From assembly GCF_001854765.1 (NCBI RefSeq), contig NZ_LJJE01000036.1:1-64000 (forward strand): DNA of 64,000 nucleotides, written 5' to 3'. This document shows, piece after piece, positions 8,557 through 17,830 of the stretch. Below the pieces are notes generated by a model, which made no database searches, had not been told where the DNA came from, and worked only from the letters and a program-made list of their open reading frames with translations. The translations under genes and the position numbers were made by a program. The stretch comes from Vibrio sonorensis (GTDB taxonomy: Bacteria > Pseudomonadota > Gammaproteobacteria > Enterobacterales > Vibrionaceae). Within the stretch, counting starts at the first letter, position 1, and every line of letters starts with the position of its first letter.

Positions 8557-10440
8557 ATGCAAAGGCATGATGAGCAAGATTCACAATTTACGCAGATGGT
8601 AGATGCGCGATTGTCTCGCCGCCGTTTTTTAACCGGCACTGCTGCGGTGAGTGCGGGAACGTTTTTAGCGCTTAATCCGGTTTCTAAGGCGATGGCCGCT
8701 AAAGAGTCCAGCCCACTATTAAACTTTGAAGCTGTACCTGCCTCCACGGCGGATACGGTTGTTGTACCAAAAGGCTATCAAGCGACACCGCTTATTTCAT
8801 GGGGAGACCCTATTTTTAGCAGCGCCCCAGAGTTTGATGAAAGTGGCCTACAAAGCTCAGAAGTACAAGCCCTTCAGTTTGGTGATAACACCGATGGGAT
8901 GAGCCTATTTCCTATCAGTGAAAACCGCGCTGTACTGGCTATTAATAATGAGTACACCAACTACGAATATCTGTTTGCCCATCAAGGCAAGGCAATGACC
9001 GCTGACGATGTCAAAAAGGCGCAGGCGGCCCATGGGGTGACAGTGGTGGAAATTGTTAAACAACAAGGTCAATGGAAGGTTGATCGATCCGGTAAGCGCA
9101 ATCGCCGTATCACTGCAAATACGGAGATGATGCTAACAGGTCCAGCGGCGGGTCACGACCTGATGAAAACCGACCTAGACCCAAGCGGTTTAAAACCTTT
9201 AGGCACCTTTAACAACTGTGCAAATGGCGAAACACCTTGGGGAACCTATCTAACGTGTGAAGAAAATTTTCACGGTTATTTTGGTTCAAAACAGAAAGGT
9301 GGAGTATCCATATCCGCGGATCACAAGCGCTATGGCGTAAAAGCTGGCTCCGGACGTTATCAATGGCATGAGAGCGACGAACGCTTTGACATCAGTAAGC
9401 ACCCCAAAGAGCCGCACCGATTTGGTTGGGTGGTGGAGATCGATCCTAACGACCCAACATCGACACCGCTAAAACGCACAGCAATGGGGCGATTTAAACA
9501 CGAAAATGCGGCATTGGTGATCAATGGTGATGGACACGTTGTTGTGTATATGGGCGATGACGAACGCGGTGAGCACCTGTATAAATTTGTGTCTAAGGAT
9601 CGTTATGAAGCTGGAAATACGGCTTTAAACCGCAACTTGCTAGAAGAGGGGACCCTCTACGTCGCTAAATTTGGTTTTGACAATGATGACGTTAAAGGCG
9701 AAGGCCAGTGGATAGAACTGACCTTTGGTAAAAATGGCTTAACTAAAGAAAACGGTTTTAATGACCAAGCCGAAGTGGTGACGTTTGCTCGCCGCGCAGC
9801 GACTCAAGTTGGAGCCACTACGATGGATCGCCCTGAATGGGTAGCGATTCACCCTGACGAAAAGCACGTTTTCTGTACATTGACCAATAACAAAAATCGC
9901 GGCGTAAAAGAGAATCAGCCTGTTGGCGGGCCAAATCCGCGCAAAGAGAACCACTACGGACAAATCGTTCGATGGATGCCGACAAATGGCGATCACACCA
10001 AGGCAAGCTTTACGTGGGATCTATACCTGATTGCAGGCAATCCTATGGTGCACAAGGGTACGCCATATGCGGGTAGTGCCAATATTGAAGTCGACAATAT
10101 GTTTAACAGCCCCGATGGTATCGGTTTTGATAAAGCAGGGCGTTTGTGGATTCAAACCGACGGCAACTATTCAAACAAGGGAGATTTTGCCGGACAAGGC
10201 AACAACCAAATGTTGTGTGGTGACCCAGTAACAGGAGAGGTGAGACGTTTTTTAACCGGACCTATTGCTTGTGAGATCACTGGCCTCACCTTTTCTGCGG
10301 ATCAAAAAACCATGTTTGTAGGTGTCCAACATCCGGGAGAAAAGGGCAAACCATCTCATTATCCCGCTGGTGGTAATAGCAAGCCGCGTTCTACCGTGGT
10401 GATGATTACCCGTGAAGACGGTGGTGTGATAGGGGCCTAA
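8557..10440 (+). CDS. phoX: PhoX family phosphatase (DUF839), Tat-exported
   Basis: 627 residues. The N-terminus carries a twin-arginine signal (SRRRFLTG at about residues 20-27, a hydrophobic stretch, then AMAA), so the protein is folded with its metals before export to the periplasm. The rest matches the PhoX/DUF839 beta-propeller: LFPISENRAVLAINNEYTN near residue 125, and the conserved NCANGETPWGTYLTCEENF region near residue 215, which includes the Cys and Glu positions used for iron and calcium in PhoX enzymes. The role is hydrolysis of phosphomonoesters during phosphate shortage. AAAGGAG at 8544-8550 sets the start at ATG 8557 rather than the TTG at 8551. A terminator follows at 10462. 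Confidence 0.9.
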   Translation: MQRHDEQDSQFTQMVDARLSRRRFLTGTAAVSAGTFLALNPVSKAMAAKESSPLLNFEAVPASTADTVVVPKGYQATPLISWGDPIFSSAPEFDESGLQSSEVQALQFGDNTDGMSLFPISENRAVLAINNEYTNYEYLFAHQGKAMTADDVKKAQAAHGVTVVEIVKQQGQWKVDRSGKRNRRITANTEMMLTGPAAGHDLMKTDLDPSGLKPLGTFNNCANGETPWGTYLTCEENFHGYFGSKQKGGVSISADHKRYGVKAGSGRYQWHESDERFDISKHPKEPHRFGWVVEIDPNDPTSTPLKRTAMGRFKHENAALVINGDGHVVVYMGDDERGEHLYKFVSKDRYEAGNTALNRNLLEEGTLYVAKFGFDNDDVKGEGQWIELTFGKNGLTKENGFNDQAEVVTFARRAATQVGATTMDRPEWVAIHPDEKHVFCTLTNNKNRGVKENQPVGGPNPRKENHYGQIVRWMPTNGDHTKASFTWDLYLIAGNPMVHKGTPYAGSANIEVDNMFNSPDGIGFDKAGRLWIQTDGNYSNKGDFAGQGNNQMLCGDPVTGEVRRFLTGPIACEITGLTFSADQKTMFVGVQHPGEKGKPSHYPAGGNSKPRSTVVMITREDGGVIGA

Positions 10441-10461
10441 CCCCGGCTTATCACATATAAA

Positions 10462-10483
10462 GGCGGGAGCACGGTCTCTCGCC
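10462..10483 (+). terminator. Terminator after phoX
   Basis: Stem GGCGGGAG / CTCTCGCC (8 base pairs, one G-U), 6-base loop, then a pyrimidine- and T-rich stretch ending CTTTTT. It starts 22 bases after the phoX stop. Confidence 0.65.
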
Positions 10484-10757
10484 TACTTTCCTTTTTGGTT
10501 TGCCTATTGTATACCTATTAAGTGTCTATTCATCTGTTGAATCTAATCTAGAGAACTAAGATACGTTCGCCAGTTTGTGAACGACAAAACATTCACATAA
10601 CTTTGATGTACGTCGACTAACACAAATCGAGAATGTATCGATAACGTGAACAGCGCGCAGGTTTTTTTAAATTTGGGTGGTAAATCGAACGAGAGTATGA
10701 GTAATCTCATGGCAGGTGTTTAGGTAAGGACAGCGCTTAAAAGTAGCAAGCAAAGGT
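10484..10757. other. Intergenic region before the EAL gene
   Basis: About 275 bases between the phoX terminator and the EAL gene. It must hold the EAL promoter, but I could not identify convincing -35/-10 boxes, repeats or small frames. Confidence 0.4.
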
Positions 10758-11603
10758 ATGGAAACCGCTTTAATGGACATTGAATACAACTACTTGGAAA
10801 TTCGGCGTCGCGTCGAACAAGTGATTCAGCGAGAAGCTGACGGGTCCTATTTCGCTGTTTACAATAACCTTGTTTTTAGAAGTGTTTTTCAACCAATTTT
10901 TGACTCCAACAAAGAGATCCTAGGTGTTGAGTCATTGATCCGAATTCGAACAACCTCTGGAGAGGCGGTCTCTCCGCAAGTATTTTTTAAAGAAGTTGAA
11001 GAGAACAACACCCATTGGGTTTTCTATACCCTGTTGTGCTCAGTGCTACACGTACTGAACTTTTCCATCTCTGCATTTTGCAAACACAAGTTATTTATCA
11101 ATGTCGCCCCACCGATTTTTGAGCTGATATCCAATGATGATGCTGCCATTGCGCATATTATGGCGCGCTTGGAACAGTATCAAATTCGTCCAGACCAGAT
11201 CACCTATGAGCTGATGGAAAGCAGAGGCCGCAGCCCGGAACTTGTATTAAAGGGCATGAAGAAAATGTCGTCACACGGGATTCATATCGCTATGGACGAT
11301 TACGGGGTAGAGCACTCAACCATAGAGCGTGCCGAGTTAATCCGTCCTCACTATTTAAAACTCGATAAGAGCTTACTGGTTGGTAGCGAAAAAGCTGTGA
11401 TAGAGGAAGTCAATTCGGCGGTGGCGCTGGCTCGTAAAGTGGGCGCAAAAACAATAGCGGAAGGTATTGAAACCAACGCCGTTCTGCAAATCTGCCAAGA
11501 TGCCGGGATCGAGTACTTTCAAGGTTATTACCTCGCCATGCCGGAGAAGGCCCCACCCGTTAATGAACGTGTCGAATTGACGCAACGTAAAGAGAGGGGC
11601 TAA
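10758..11603 (+). CDS. EAL-domain protein, probable c-di-GMP phosphodiesterase
   Basis: 281 residues, essentially a stand-alone EAL domain. The signature is ESL rather than EAL (GVESLIRIR, Glu near residue 58). Other catalytic and metal-binding segments are kept: FINV near 113, YELMES near 148, the DDYG pair (usually DDFG) near 178, LKLDKS near 205, EGIET near 235 and YFQGYYLAMP near 255. Most residues needed for hydrolysis of c-di-GMP are therefore present, and activity is likely but not certain. There is no membrane segment or sensor domain. ATG 10773 is an alternative start. The gene is convergent with an HDOD gene whose end is 28 bases away; EAL and HDOD domains are often fused in one protein (YuxH/CdgJ type). 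Confidence 0.88.
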   Translation: METALMDIEYNYLEIRRRVEQVIQREADGSYFAVYNNLVFRSVFQPIFDSNKEILGVESLIRIRTTSGEAVSPQVFFKEVEENNTHWVFYTLLCSVLHVLNFSISAFCKHKLFINVAPPIFELISNDDAAIAHIMARLEQYQIRPDQITYELMESRGRSPELVLKGMKKMSSHGIHIAMDDYGVEHSTIERAELIRPHYLKLDKSLLVGSEKAVIEEVNSAVALARKVGAKTIAEGIETNAVLQICQDAGIEYFQGYYLAMPEKAPPVNERVELTQRKERG

Positions 11604-11631
11604 ACGCCCCATCGTCTCATATAAGGAAGGC

Positions 11632-12462
11632 TTAAGCGGCAGTCAGCTGTGCAGCCAAGTCTTTACCATTACCTCGGAACTTATCTATCGTACTGGCGAA
11701 GTTTCCGGGAATGTGAAGAATTCTTGAATCAGGGTGCTGCGCAATGTAGACCAGCTTTTCGTCATCGCTTGTGAATGAGTCCCATTTTTCGTGGATTGCG
11801 CGGGCGAAATGTAACAGAACCGCCATCTTGGGTGATAGTTCTGCATCCCTCGGGTCGTGAAAGTGAGCAATAGCGTCAACCATTTTGTCTGGGAACTTCC
11901 ACGTTTTTGCCAGTTGTGCACCAAGGGCAGGGGCAGACACGTCAAGCACCTCTTCTTGAGCATCAATTGGGTCTGCCCCCGCTTGAACTTTAGCGACAAT
12001 TTCTTGTGCCTGCTCAGGCGTTAAGGTGTGGATCATAAGTTCACCGATATTGTGCAAAATTCCAGCGGTAAACACCTCATTGCCATCTAGATTGATTTCT
12101 TCGGCCAATTTACTGGCGATTACCGAGACTTCGAAGGTGTCGGTCCAATAGTCTTCTAAATTTAAAGTTGGCACTTTGGGAAATGAGCTCGACAGTACGG
12201 AAGCCACGACCAAGGTTCTTACTGGGCCAGTACCTACGCGAAGCAGAGCCTCATTGACCGACGATACGGTTTTGCTACCGCCAAAATGGGCTGAATTTGC
12301 CATTCTGAGTAATCGAGCACTGAGCACTTGATCCATAGCGATTTTCTTAGAAAGTTGACCAAAATCTACGTCGTCTTGGTTCACCATGTCTAACAACTCT
12401 TGAAGGACTTTTTGTAATCGGGGTAATTCGTTTAAGCGTGAAATTAAGCCGGCCTGACTCAT
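11632..12462 (-). CDS. HDOD-domain signalling protein
   Basis: 276 residues, an HDOD domain across residues 10-200 (LPRLQKVLQELLDMV, then LSARLLRMANSAHFGG and the ILHNIGEL segment in place of the HD pair of active HD phosphohydrolases). HDOD proteins act in signalling, often with c-di-GMP or motility systems, and lack known enzyme activity. AAGGAG lies before the ATG at 12462. It is convergent with the EAL gene at 10758. Confidence 0.88.
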   Translation of the reverse strand: MSQAGLISRLNELPRLQKVLQELLDMVNQDDVDFGQLSKKIAMDQVLSARLLRMANSAHFGGSKTVSSVNEALLRVGTGPVRTLVVASVLSSSFPKVPTLNLEDYWTDTFEVSVIASKLAEEINLDGNEVFTAGILHNIGELMIHTLTPEQAQEIVAKVQAGADPIDAQEEVLDVSAPALGAQLAKTWKFPDKMVDAIAHFHDPRDAELSPKMAVLLHFARAIHEKWDSFTSDDEKLVYIAQHPDSRILHIPGNFASTIDKFRGNGKDLAAQLTAA

Positions 12463-12563
12463 AGTAAGACTCCTTATGGATCGTTGTGTTTATTTACTAT
12501 AGGTCAGGAATTTTGATCTGCCCAAGTTTCAGGTAAACATCGGATTCAACAGAGATAGTTATT

Positions 12564-13466
12564 CTATTGGTCGCCAGCGAGAAGGGTTTGGATTTTCTCT
12601 GTTACGGAGTAAAAGCGCGCTGGCTGTTGGCGGTGTTTTTTACATACCAGATAGACGGGCTCTCGCACTTGCTTTTGAGGTTGGTAGATGGTCAGTTTGT
12701 CTTTTAAAGCGGCGCTTTCGACGGCAGAGTGAGGAAGTACCGTAAAGCCCAGTCCTTTGGTAACGGGTAAAAGGATTTGGTTTAACTGATTGATGTAACC
12801 GCTCTGTCGAATCGTACTCGGATCGGTATTGAGCAACTCAGTATTACCACATTGCTCAAAGTAGAGACAGAGGTAATGGTGAGCGTCGGGGTGATTAATC
12901 AGTCCCAGTTGGTTTAACGAGTCGACTGTGAGGAGATGAGAATCGAACATCGAGGGCAAGACAAGGCTCATGTACTCATGGCCTATGTGTTTACTCAGTA
13001 AAAGAGGATGATTGGGTTTTTCGGTCACAATACCAAAATCAAGCTCTCCGTTGACGATGTGTTCAAGGATTCGACTAGTAGGAGCAACTTCCAATTCGTT
13101 GATTAACTTGGGGTGTTTACATTGTAAATCCAGCAACATGGGGTAGAGTTTCTGGGCCATCGCCCCTGAACACGATATCCGGACTTTACCGGCCCATGGG
13201 TCATCCCCAGTGATAAGGCTTCTCAGCGCCTTTTCTTGTTGTTGTTGTGCTACCACATAACGGTAGACCTCTTTTCCCGCATCGGTTAGCTCAAATGACT
13301 TGTTCACTCTCTGTATAAGCGGTACACCACACGCCTGTTCCAGTTTTTTGATGTGCTGACTTACCCCCGGCTGAGTCATAAAGAGATGCTCTGCCGTTTT
13401 AGTAAAGTGGCCGATATCCACAAGCGTTTTAAAGGTGTGTAACCAGTGAGCGTTGAGCAAAAACAA
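12564..13466 (-). CDS. LysR family transcriptional regulator
   Basis: 300 residues. The N-terminal winged helix is clear (FTKTAEHLFMTQPGVSQHIKKLE, here residues about 22-44) followed by the LysR substrate-binding domain. No ATG fits the N-terminus: the frame begins with TTG at 13466, with a second TTG two codons later, so the start is uncertain by a few codons. It is divergent from a VOC-family enzyme gene, the usual LysR layout, and probably controls it and itself through the AT-rich spacer, which holds an 8-base inverted repeat. Confidence 0.9.
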   Translation of the reverse strand: MFLLNAHWLHTFKTLVDIGHFTKTAEHLFMTQPGVSQHIKKLEQACGVPLIQRVNKSFELTDAGKEVYRYVVAQQQQEKALRSLITGDDPWAGKVRISCSGAMAQKLYPMLLDLQCKHPKLINELEVAPTSRILEHIVNGELDFGIVTEKPNHPLLLSKHIGHEYMSLVLPSMFDSHLLTVDSLNQLGLINHPDAHHYLCLYFEQCGNTELLNTDPSTIRQSGYINQLNQILLPVTKGLGFTVLPHSAVESAALKDKLTIYQPQKQVREPVYLVCKKHRQQPARFYSVTEKIQTLLAGDQ

Positions 13467-13480
13467 TATCCATAACCAAA

Positions 13481-13509
13481 AATTATCATAACAAGAATAA
13501 TTGATAATT
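13481..13509. promoter_or_regulatory. Inverted repeat in the LysR/VOC divergent spacer, candidate operator
   Basis: AATTATCA at 13481-13488 and TGATAATT at 13502-13509 form a perfect 8-base inverted repeat with a 13-base gap, in the 110-base divergent spacer. This size is compatible with a LysR-type dyad. The AT richness makes chance symmetry more likely. Confidence 0.35.
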
Positions 13510-13576
13510 ATTATTTTTCAATTAATGGATTTAGTATTTGCTATATCAAGAGTTCACCACTACTAACGAGGTCATA

Positions 13577-14080
13577 ATGTCTGCTACCTATCCAAGATCA
13601 TTTTCTCATATCGGTATATCTGTTCCTGATCTAGAAGCCGCAGTTAAGTTTTACACAGAGGTTTTGGGCTGGTATCTGATCATGGAACCGACGGAAATCG
13701 TCGAAGATGATTCCGCTATCGGCGAAATGTGCACGGATGTTTTTGGCGAAGGCTGGGATCGTTTTCGAATTGCACATCTATCGACAGGAGATCGAATTGG
13801 CGTAGAACTGTTTGAGTTTAAAAACCAAGAGAATCCAGAAGATAATTTTGAATATTGGAAAACCGGCATTTTCCACTTCTGTGTTCAAGACCCAGATGTT
13901 GAAGGCTTAGCAGAAAAAATTGTTGCCGCGGGCGGTAAAAAACGCATGAAAGCCCCGCGCTACTATTACCCAGGAGAAAAGCCTTACCGCATGATTTACA
14001 TGGAAGACCCGTTTGGGAATATTCTGGAGATCTACAGCCATAGCTATGAGCTACATTACTCAGCAGGTGCTTATTCGTAA
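13577..14080 (+). CDS. VOC (glyoxalase/dioxygenase) family protein
   Basis: 167 residues of the vicinal-oxygen-chelate fold. It starts with FSHIGISVPDLEAAVKFYTEVLG, the usual first beta-alpha-beta unit with a metal-binding His, and ends with MEDPFGNILEIYSHSYE holding the Glu ligand. Substrate unknown. ATG 13577 is preferred to the TTG at 13538 because ACGAGG lies just upstream and the family begins near this point. It is divergent from the LysR gene, so it is probably induced by a LysR ligand related to its substrate. A strong terminator follows. Confidence 0.82.
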   Translation: MSATYPRSFSHIGISVPDLEAAVKFYTEVLGWYLIMEPTEIVEDDSAIGEMCTDVFGEGWDRFRIAHLSTGDRIGVELFEFKNQENPEDNFEYWKTGIFHFCVQDPDVEGLAEKIVAAGGKKRMKAPRYYYPGEKPYRMIYMEDPFGNILEIYSHSYELHYSAGAYS

Positions 14081-14111
14081 GTAAGTACTCGTTGTTAAGA
14101 TTACACCCCCT

Positions 14112-14146
14112 AAAGGCAGGAAAAACTTAGTGTTTTTTCTGCCTTT
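14112..14146 (+). terminator. Terminator after the VOC gene
   Basis: A 15-base-pair stem with one G-U (AAAGGCAGGAAAAAC / GTTTTTTCTGCCTTT), 5-base loop, followed by TCTTTTTCT. It begins 31 bases after the stop. Confidence 0.8.
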
Positions 14147-14300
14147 TCTTTTTCTATCTACAGGCAGTGTCAGCGATATAAACGCGTATTAACACACAAA
14201 ATTAAAGGATATTTGTCCATAAAACTCGACACATATTACGACAAGCAATCAGAAAATTTCCCGTGCACACCGATGAGAATTACTGTTATTATCGGCTCAA

Positions 14301-14384
14301 ATAGTCGGGGAGCCGCAGTATGGCTGAGATCGCAAAGCGAGACCCGTTGAACCTGATTCAGTTAGCACTGGCGTAGGGAACTAT
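14301..14384 (+). ncRNA. TPP riboswitch (THI element)
   Basis: Contains the conserved blocks GGGGAGCC, GGCTGAGA, GACCCGTTGAACCTGA, CAGTTAG and ACTGGCGTAGGGAA in the right order and spacing. The closing stem is ATAGT (14301-14305) with ACTAT (14380-14384). It binds thiamine pyrophosphate and represses the thiamine genes downstream. The region from 14385 to thiD at 14502 has no obvious U-rich terminator, so control may be at translation. Confidence 0.95.
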
Positions 14385-14501
14385 CTATATCGGCGTCGCT
14401 TGGGAGTTTGCACTTTATGGTGTGATCGATATAGGCCAACTCTGACTTCATTTGAAGTATCCAGACCGGCAAGTTTCTCTACATCAGATTGAGGAGCATG
14501 C

Positions 14502-15335
14502 ATGGCAACCACTACTAAAAACAATACCCCTATCGTACTTACAATCGCTGGATCGGATAGCGGAGGTGGTGCCGGTATTCAGGCTGATATTAAAGCCATT
14601 TCAGCGACCGGAAGCTTTGCCTGCAGTGCGATCACTGCACTAACCTCTCAAAACACCTTAGGCGTTTCCGCTATTTTCCCAGTCCCTCTTGATCATGTTT
14701 CCAGTCAACTAGACGCCGTGTTTAGCGATTTAGATGTGGTTGCCGTTAAAGTGGGCATGTTGGCGGACTCAGAGATCATTAAAGTTGTCGCAAGCAAAAT
14801 TAGGCAGTACCAGCCGCAGTTTTTGGTTGTTGACCCCGTTATGGTCGCAACCAGTGGTGACCTGCTTCTTGCCACTGATGCTATTGATACACTAAAGCAA
14901 GAGTTGCTCCCTCTTGCGGATCTCATCACACCAAACCTTCCTGAAGGCGCTGCACTAACTGGGCGTTCAGTTCCAAAAATTGAAGCCGACATGGAAGCCA
15001 TGATTGAAGAGCTTAGAGCTTTGGATGCTGGTGGTGTACTGCTAAAAGGTGGGCACTTAGAGCAGAGTGAATCGAGTAGTGACCTGTTGATTTTCCCTGA
15101 CCGAGTAGAAACGCTCTCTGCCAAACGCGTGGCCACTGCAAATACACACGGTACGGGTTGCACACTTTCATCGGCTATTGCCTCTTACTTAGCGCAAGGA
15201 AACGAGTTACATAAGGCTGTGCATCTGGGCAAGCAATATATTACACAAGCTATCCTTCACGCAGATGAACTCAGCGTCGGAAAAGGTCACGGCCCAGTAA
15301 ACCACTTTTTTACTGGACATCAGAATGTTCGCTGA
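14502..15335 (+). CDS. thiD: Hydroxymethylpyrimidine/phosphomethylpyrimidine kinase ThiD
   Basis: 277 residues of the ribokinase fold. GSDSGGGAGIQADIKA near residue 17 is the HMP-binding segment, and NTHGTGCTLSSAIA near residue 213 is the anion-hole/catalytic motif. It phosphorylates HMP to HMP-P and then HMP-PP for coupling to the thiazole. TTGAGGAGC lies before the ATG. First gene of the riboswitch operon; its stop overlaps the ABC ATPase start by 11 bases. Confidence 0.95.
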   Translation: MATTTKNNTPIVLTIAGSDSGGGAGIQADIKAISATGSFACSAITALTSQNTLGVSAIFPVPLDHVSSQLDAVFSDLDVVAVKVGMLADSEIIKVVASKIRQYQPQFLVVDPVMVATSGDLLLATDAIDTLKQELLPLADLITPNLPEGAALTGRSVPKIEADMEAMIEELRALDAGGVLLKGGHLEQSESSSDLLIFPDRVETLSAKRVATANTHGTGCTLSSAIASYLAQGNELHKAVHLGKQYITQAILHADELSVGKGHGPVNHFFTGHQNVR

Positions 15336-16074
15336 ACCAGTTTCCATAACTATTGAAGCCGGAGCGCTTACATATCAAGGCAACCAAAGTCCGACGCTCG
15401 CCAACTGCGACTTAACTTTTCCCGCGGGGAAGTGGACTTGTATTTTAGGTCGCAGTGGTTGTGGTAAAAGCTCATTGCTCAAACATTTAGCAGGTTTACT
15501 CGGAGAACAAGCGATCTGGCAAGGTGAAGTGACGGTTAATCCAGATATTCATCTGCCGAGTAATATCGCCTATATGGCTCAACAAGATCTTCTTTTGCCT
15601 TGGCTAAATGTCATTGAGAATGTCTGTCTTAGCGCCAAATTTGGAGAACAAAAAACACCAAATATTAAGCGTGCCCAAAGCTTGTTAAAAGCTGTTGGGT
15701 TAAAAGAGTACAGCTGCGCCAATATCAGGCAGTTGTCTGGAGGTATGCGTCAACGAGTCGCGTTGGCGAGAACCTTAATGCAAGACAAACCAATAGTTTT
15801 GATGGATGAACCATTTTCCGCCTTAGATGCCGTCAATCGATATCGATTGCAGACACTGTTTTCCGACCTTCTAAAAGACAGAACCGTGGTACTCATCACC
15901 CATGATCCACAAGAAGCGATACGGCTGGCCGATCAGCTTTATCTTTTACACGGTGTGCCTGCTAAGGGGAAAGAACTCAAGTTACCGGATTCGTCGCCAC
16001 CAAGAGATCTCAATCGCGACAGCGTTGAACTGCAACAAATTATTTTAAAGATGTTGGAGGCTGACCATGAATAA
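15325..16074 (+). CDS. thiZ: ABC transporter ATP-binding protein, HMP-type thiamine precursor uptake
   Basis: 249 residues. Walker A GRSGCGKSS near residue 43, Q-loop MAQQD near 84, signature LSGGMRQR near 137, Walker B VLMDEP near 157 and the H-loop ITHD near 191. With the permease and binding protein encoded next it forms a ThiXYZ-type importer for hydroxymethyl- or formylamino-pyrimidine, a nitrate/taurine-like ABC family. Membrane-associated on the cytoplasmic side. The overlap with the genes on both sides shows one transcript under the TPP riboswitch. Confidence 0.9.
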   Translation: MFAEPVSITIEAGALTYQGNQSPTLANCDLTFPAGKWTCILGRSGCGKSSLLKHLAGLLGEQAIWQGEVTVNPDIHLPSNIAYMAQQDLLLPWLNVIENVCLSAKFGEQKTPNIKRAQSLLKAVGLKEYSCANIRQLSGGMRQRVALARTLMQDKPIVLMDEPFSALDAVNRYRLQTLFSDLLKDRTVVLITHDPQEAIRLADQLYLLHGVPAKGKELKLPDSSPPRDLNRDSVELQQIILKMLEADHE

Positions 16075-16867
16075 TCTTATCTCGCTAAAGTTGGCCGCGC
16101 GCGCGCAACAGGGAGCCAAATCACTTGATCACCCTTTGCCAAGGCTGATTATCACCTGCCTTGTGCTATTGGGGATCTGGCAGGGCATTGTTGAAATATT
16201 TGCCATGCCGTCATTTATCTTACCCCCTCCAGCAGCGGTGTTGGAGCGATTAATTGAGCGCTATGACGTGTTGCTGAAACACACCCTAGTCACCGGGCAA
16301 GAGATCCTTTTAGGACTACTACTCGGCTTAGTTATGGGACTGGTGTTTGCTTTGCAAATGCTGATGTTTAAGCCGGTAAAACGTTGGTTGTTACCCGTAT
16401 TGATAGCAAGCCAAGCGGTGCCTGTTTTTGCCATTGCTCCAGTACTTATGCTGTGGCTTGGCTATGGCATCGCATCAAAAGTCGTTATGGCTGCCATTAT
16501 TATTTTCTTTCCAGTGACGACATGTTGCTATGACGGATTGAGAAATACCCCCAAAGGCTATCTAGACCTCGCGCAGACTATGGGGGCGACTCGATGGCAG
16601 CGATTGAGGCATATACAGTTGCCCGCAGCTTTACCAACACTGGCTTCTGGCATTCGCGTCGCGGTGGTTATTGCACCTATTGGTGCCGTCGTTGGTGAGT
16701 GGGTTGGCTCCAGTGCTGGGCTTGGCTATTTAATGCTCCAAGCCAATGCTCGAATGATTATTGATGAAATGTTTGCGGCTCTATTTATTTTAGCTGCGCT
16801 GTCGGTGGCCCTTTACTTCGTCACGGACAAATTACTTAAAAAGCTTATCCCTTGGGAAAATGCATAA
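16067..16867 (+). CDS. thiX: ABC transporter permease, HMP-type thiamine precursor uptake
   Basis: 266 residues with about six hydrophobic helices. The cytoplasmic EAA-type loop is DLAQTMGATRWQRLRHIQLPAALP near residue 165, as in binding-protein-dependent permeases of the taurine/nitrate family. It overlaps the ATPase gene by 8 bases and belongs to the riboswitch operon. Confidence 0.9.
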   Translation: MNNLISLKLAARAQQGAKSLDHPLPRLIITCLVLLGIWQGIVEIFAMPSFILPPPAAVLERLIERYDVLLKHTLVTGQEILLGLLLGLVMGLVFALQMLMFKPVKRWLLPVLIASQAVPVFAIAPVLMLWLGYGIASKVVMAAIIIFFPVTTCCYDGLRNTPKGYLDLAQTMGATRWQRLRHIQLPAALPTLASGIRVAVVIAPIGAVVGEWVGSSAGLGYLMLQANARMIIDEMFAALFILAALSVALYFVTDKLLKKLIPWENA

Positions 16868-16882
16868 CAAAAGGAAGTCTTC

Positions 16883-17830
16883 ATGAAAAAAACAACGATC
16901 GCTACTGCATTATTTGCTGCGCTTCTCGCTTCTCCATCTATCGCGGAAGAAAAAAAACTAACTTTGATGTTGGATTGGTTTGTTAACCCCAACCACGGTC
17001 CCGTCGTGATCGCTCAGCAAAAAGGTTACTTTGCAGAACAAGGTGTGGAAGTCAATATACAAGAGCCAGCAGACCCAAGCACACCACCTAAGTTAGTAGC
17101 GGCGGGAAAAGTGGATTTGGCAATCTCTTATCAGCCAACGCTAACTATCGACGTGGCGGCTGGTTTACCTCTTATTCGCTCAGCAACATTGGTTGCTACA
17201 CCGCTTAACACACTAACGGTATTAGACAACGGTAAGCACGACAAACTGGCCACTCTAAAAGGCAAAAAAATCGGTATTGCCATTTCGGGAAGCGAAGAAG
17301 CGACCATAGGTACAATGTTGAGCCAAGAAGGCGTGAGCTACTCAGACGTTGAGATCATCAACGTCGGTTGGGCCCTATCTTCGTCTCTGGCATCGGGCAA
17401 AGTGGACGCGATTTGGGGTGGTTTCAGAAACTTTGAAACTAACCAGTTGGCGATTGAAGGATACAAAGCGAAGGCGTTCTATCCAGAAGAGCACGGCGTA
17501 CCAACTTATGACGAGCTAATTTTTGTTGCCAATGCTAATACTCACGACAAAGCAGCGATTCAAGCTTTTAACAAAGCACTAGAACAAGCGACCACTTACA
17601 TCGTTAACCACCCTAAAGCGGCGTGGGAAGAGTTTGTCGCATATTCACCAGACACGCTTAACAATGAGCTGAACAAACGCGCATGGCGCGACACGCTTAC
17701 GCGTTTTGCGCTGCGACCTTCGGCGGTAGACCACAAGCGATACGATGAATATGCAGAGTTTATGTACTCACAAAAACTGATCCCAGTGTTGCCTAAAGCG
17801 AAAGACTACGTGCCGGAGCTTGACCGATGA
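16883..17830 (+). CDS. thiY: Periplasmic pyrimidine-precursor binding protein (ThiY/NMT1 family)
   Basis: 315 residues. A signal peptide is visible (MKKTTIATALFAALLASPSIA). The mature protein begins with the NMT1/ThiY-like fold: LDWFVNPNHGPVVIAQQKGYF, then AGKVDLAISYQP. It delivers HMP or formylaminopyrimidine to the permease. AAGGAAG lies before the start. The stop overlaps the tenA start as ATGA. Confidence 0.92.
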   Translation: MKKTTIATALFAALLASPSIAEEKKLTLMLDWFVNPNHGPVVIAQQKGYFAEQGVEVNIQEPADPSTPPKLVAAGKVDLAISYQPTLTIDVAAGLPLIRSATLVATPLNTLTVLDNGKHDKLATLKGKKIGIAISGSEEATIGTMLSQEGVSYSDVEIINVGWALSSSLASGKVDAIWGGFRNFETNQLAIEGYKAKAFYPEEHGVPTYDELIFVANANTHDKAAIQAFNKALEQATTYIVNHPKAAWEEFVAYSPDTLNNELNKRAWRDTLTRFALRPSAVDHKRYDEYAEFMYSQKLIPVLPKAKDYVPELDR

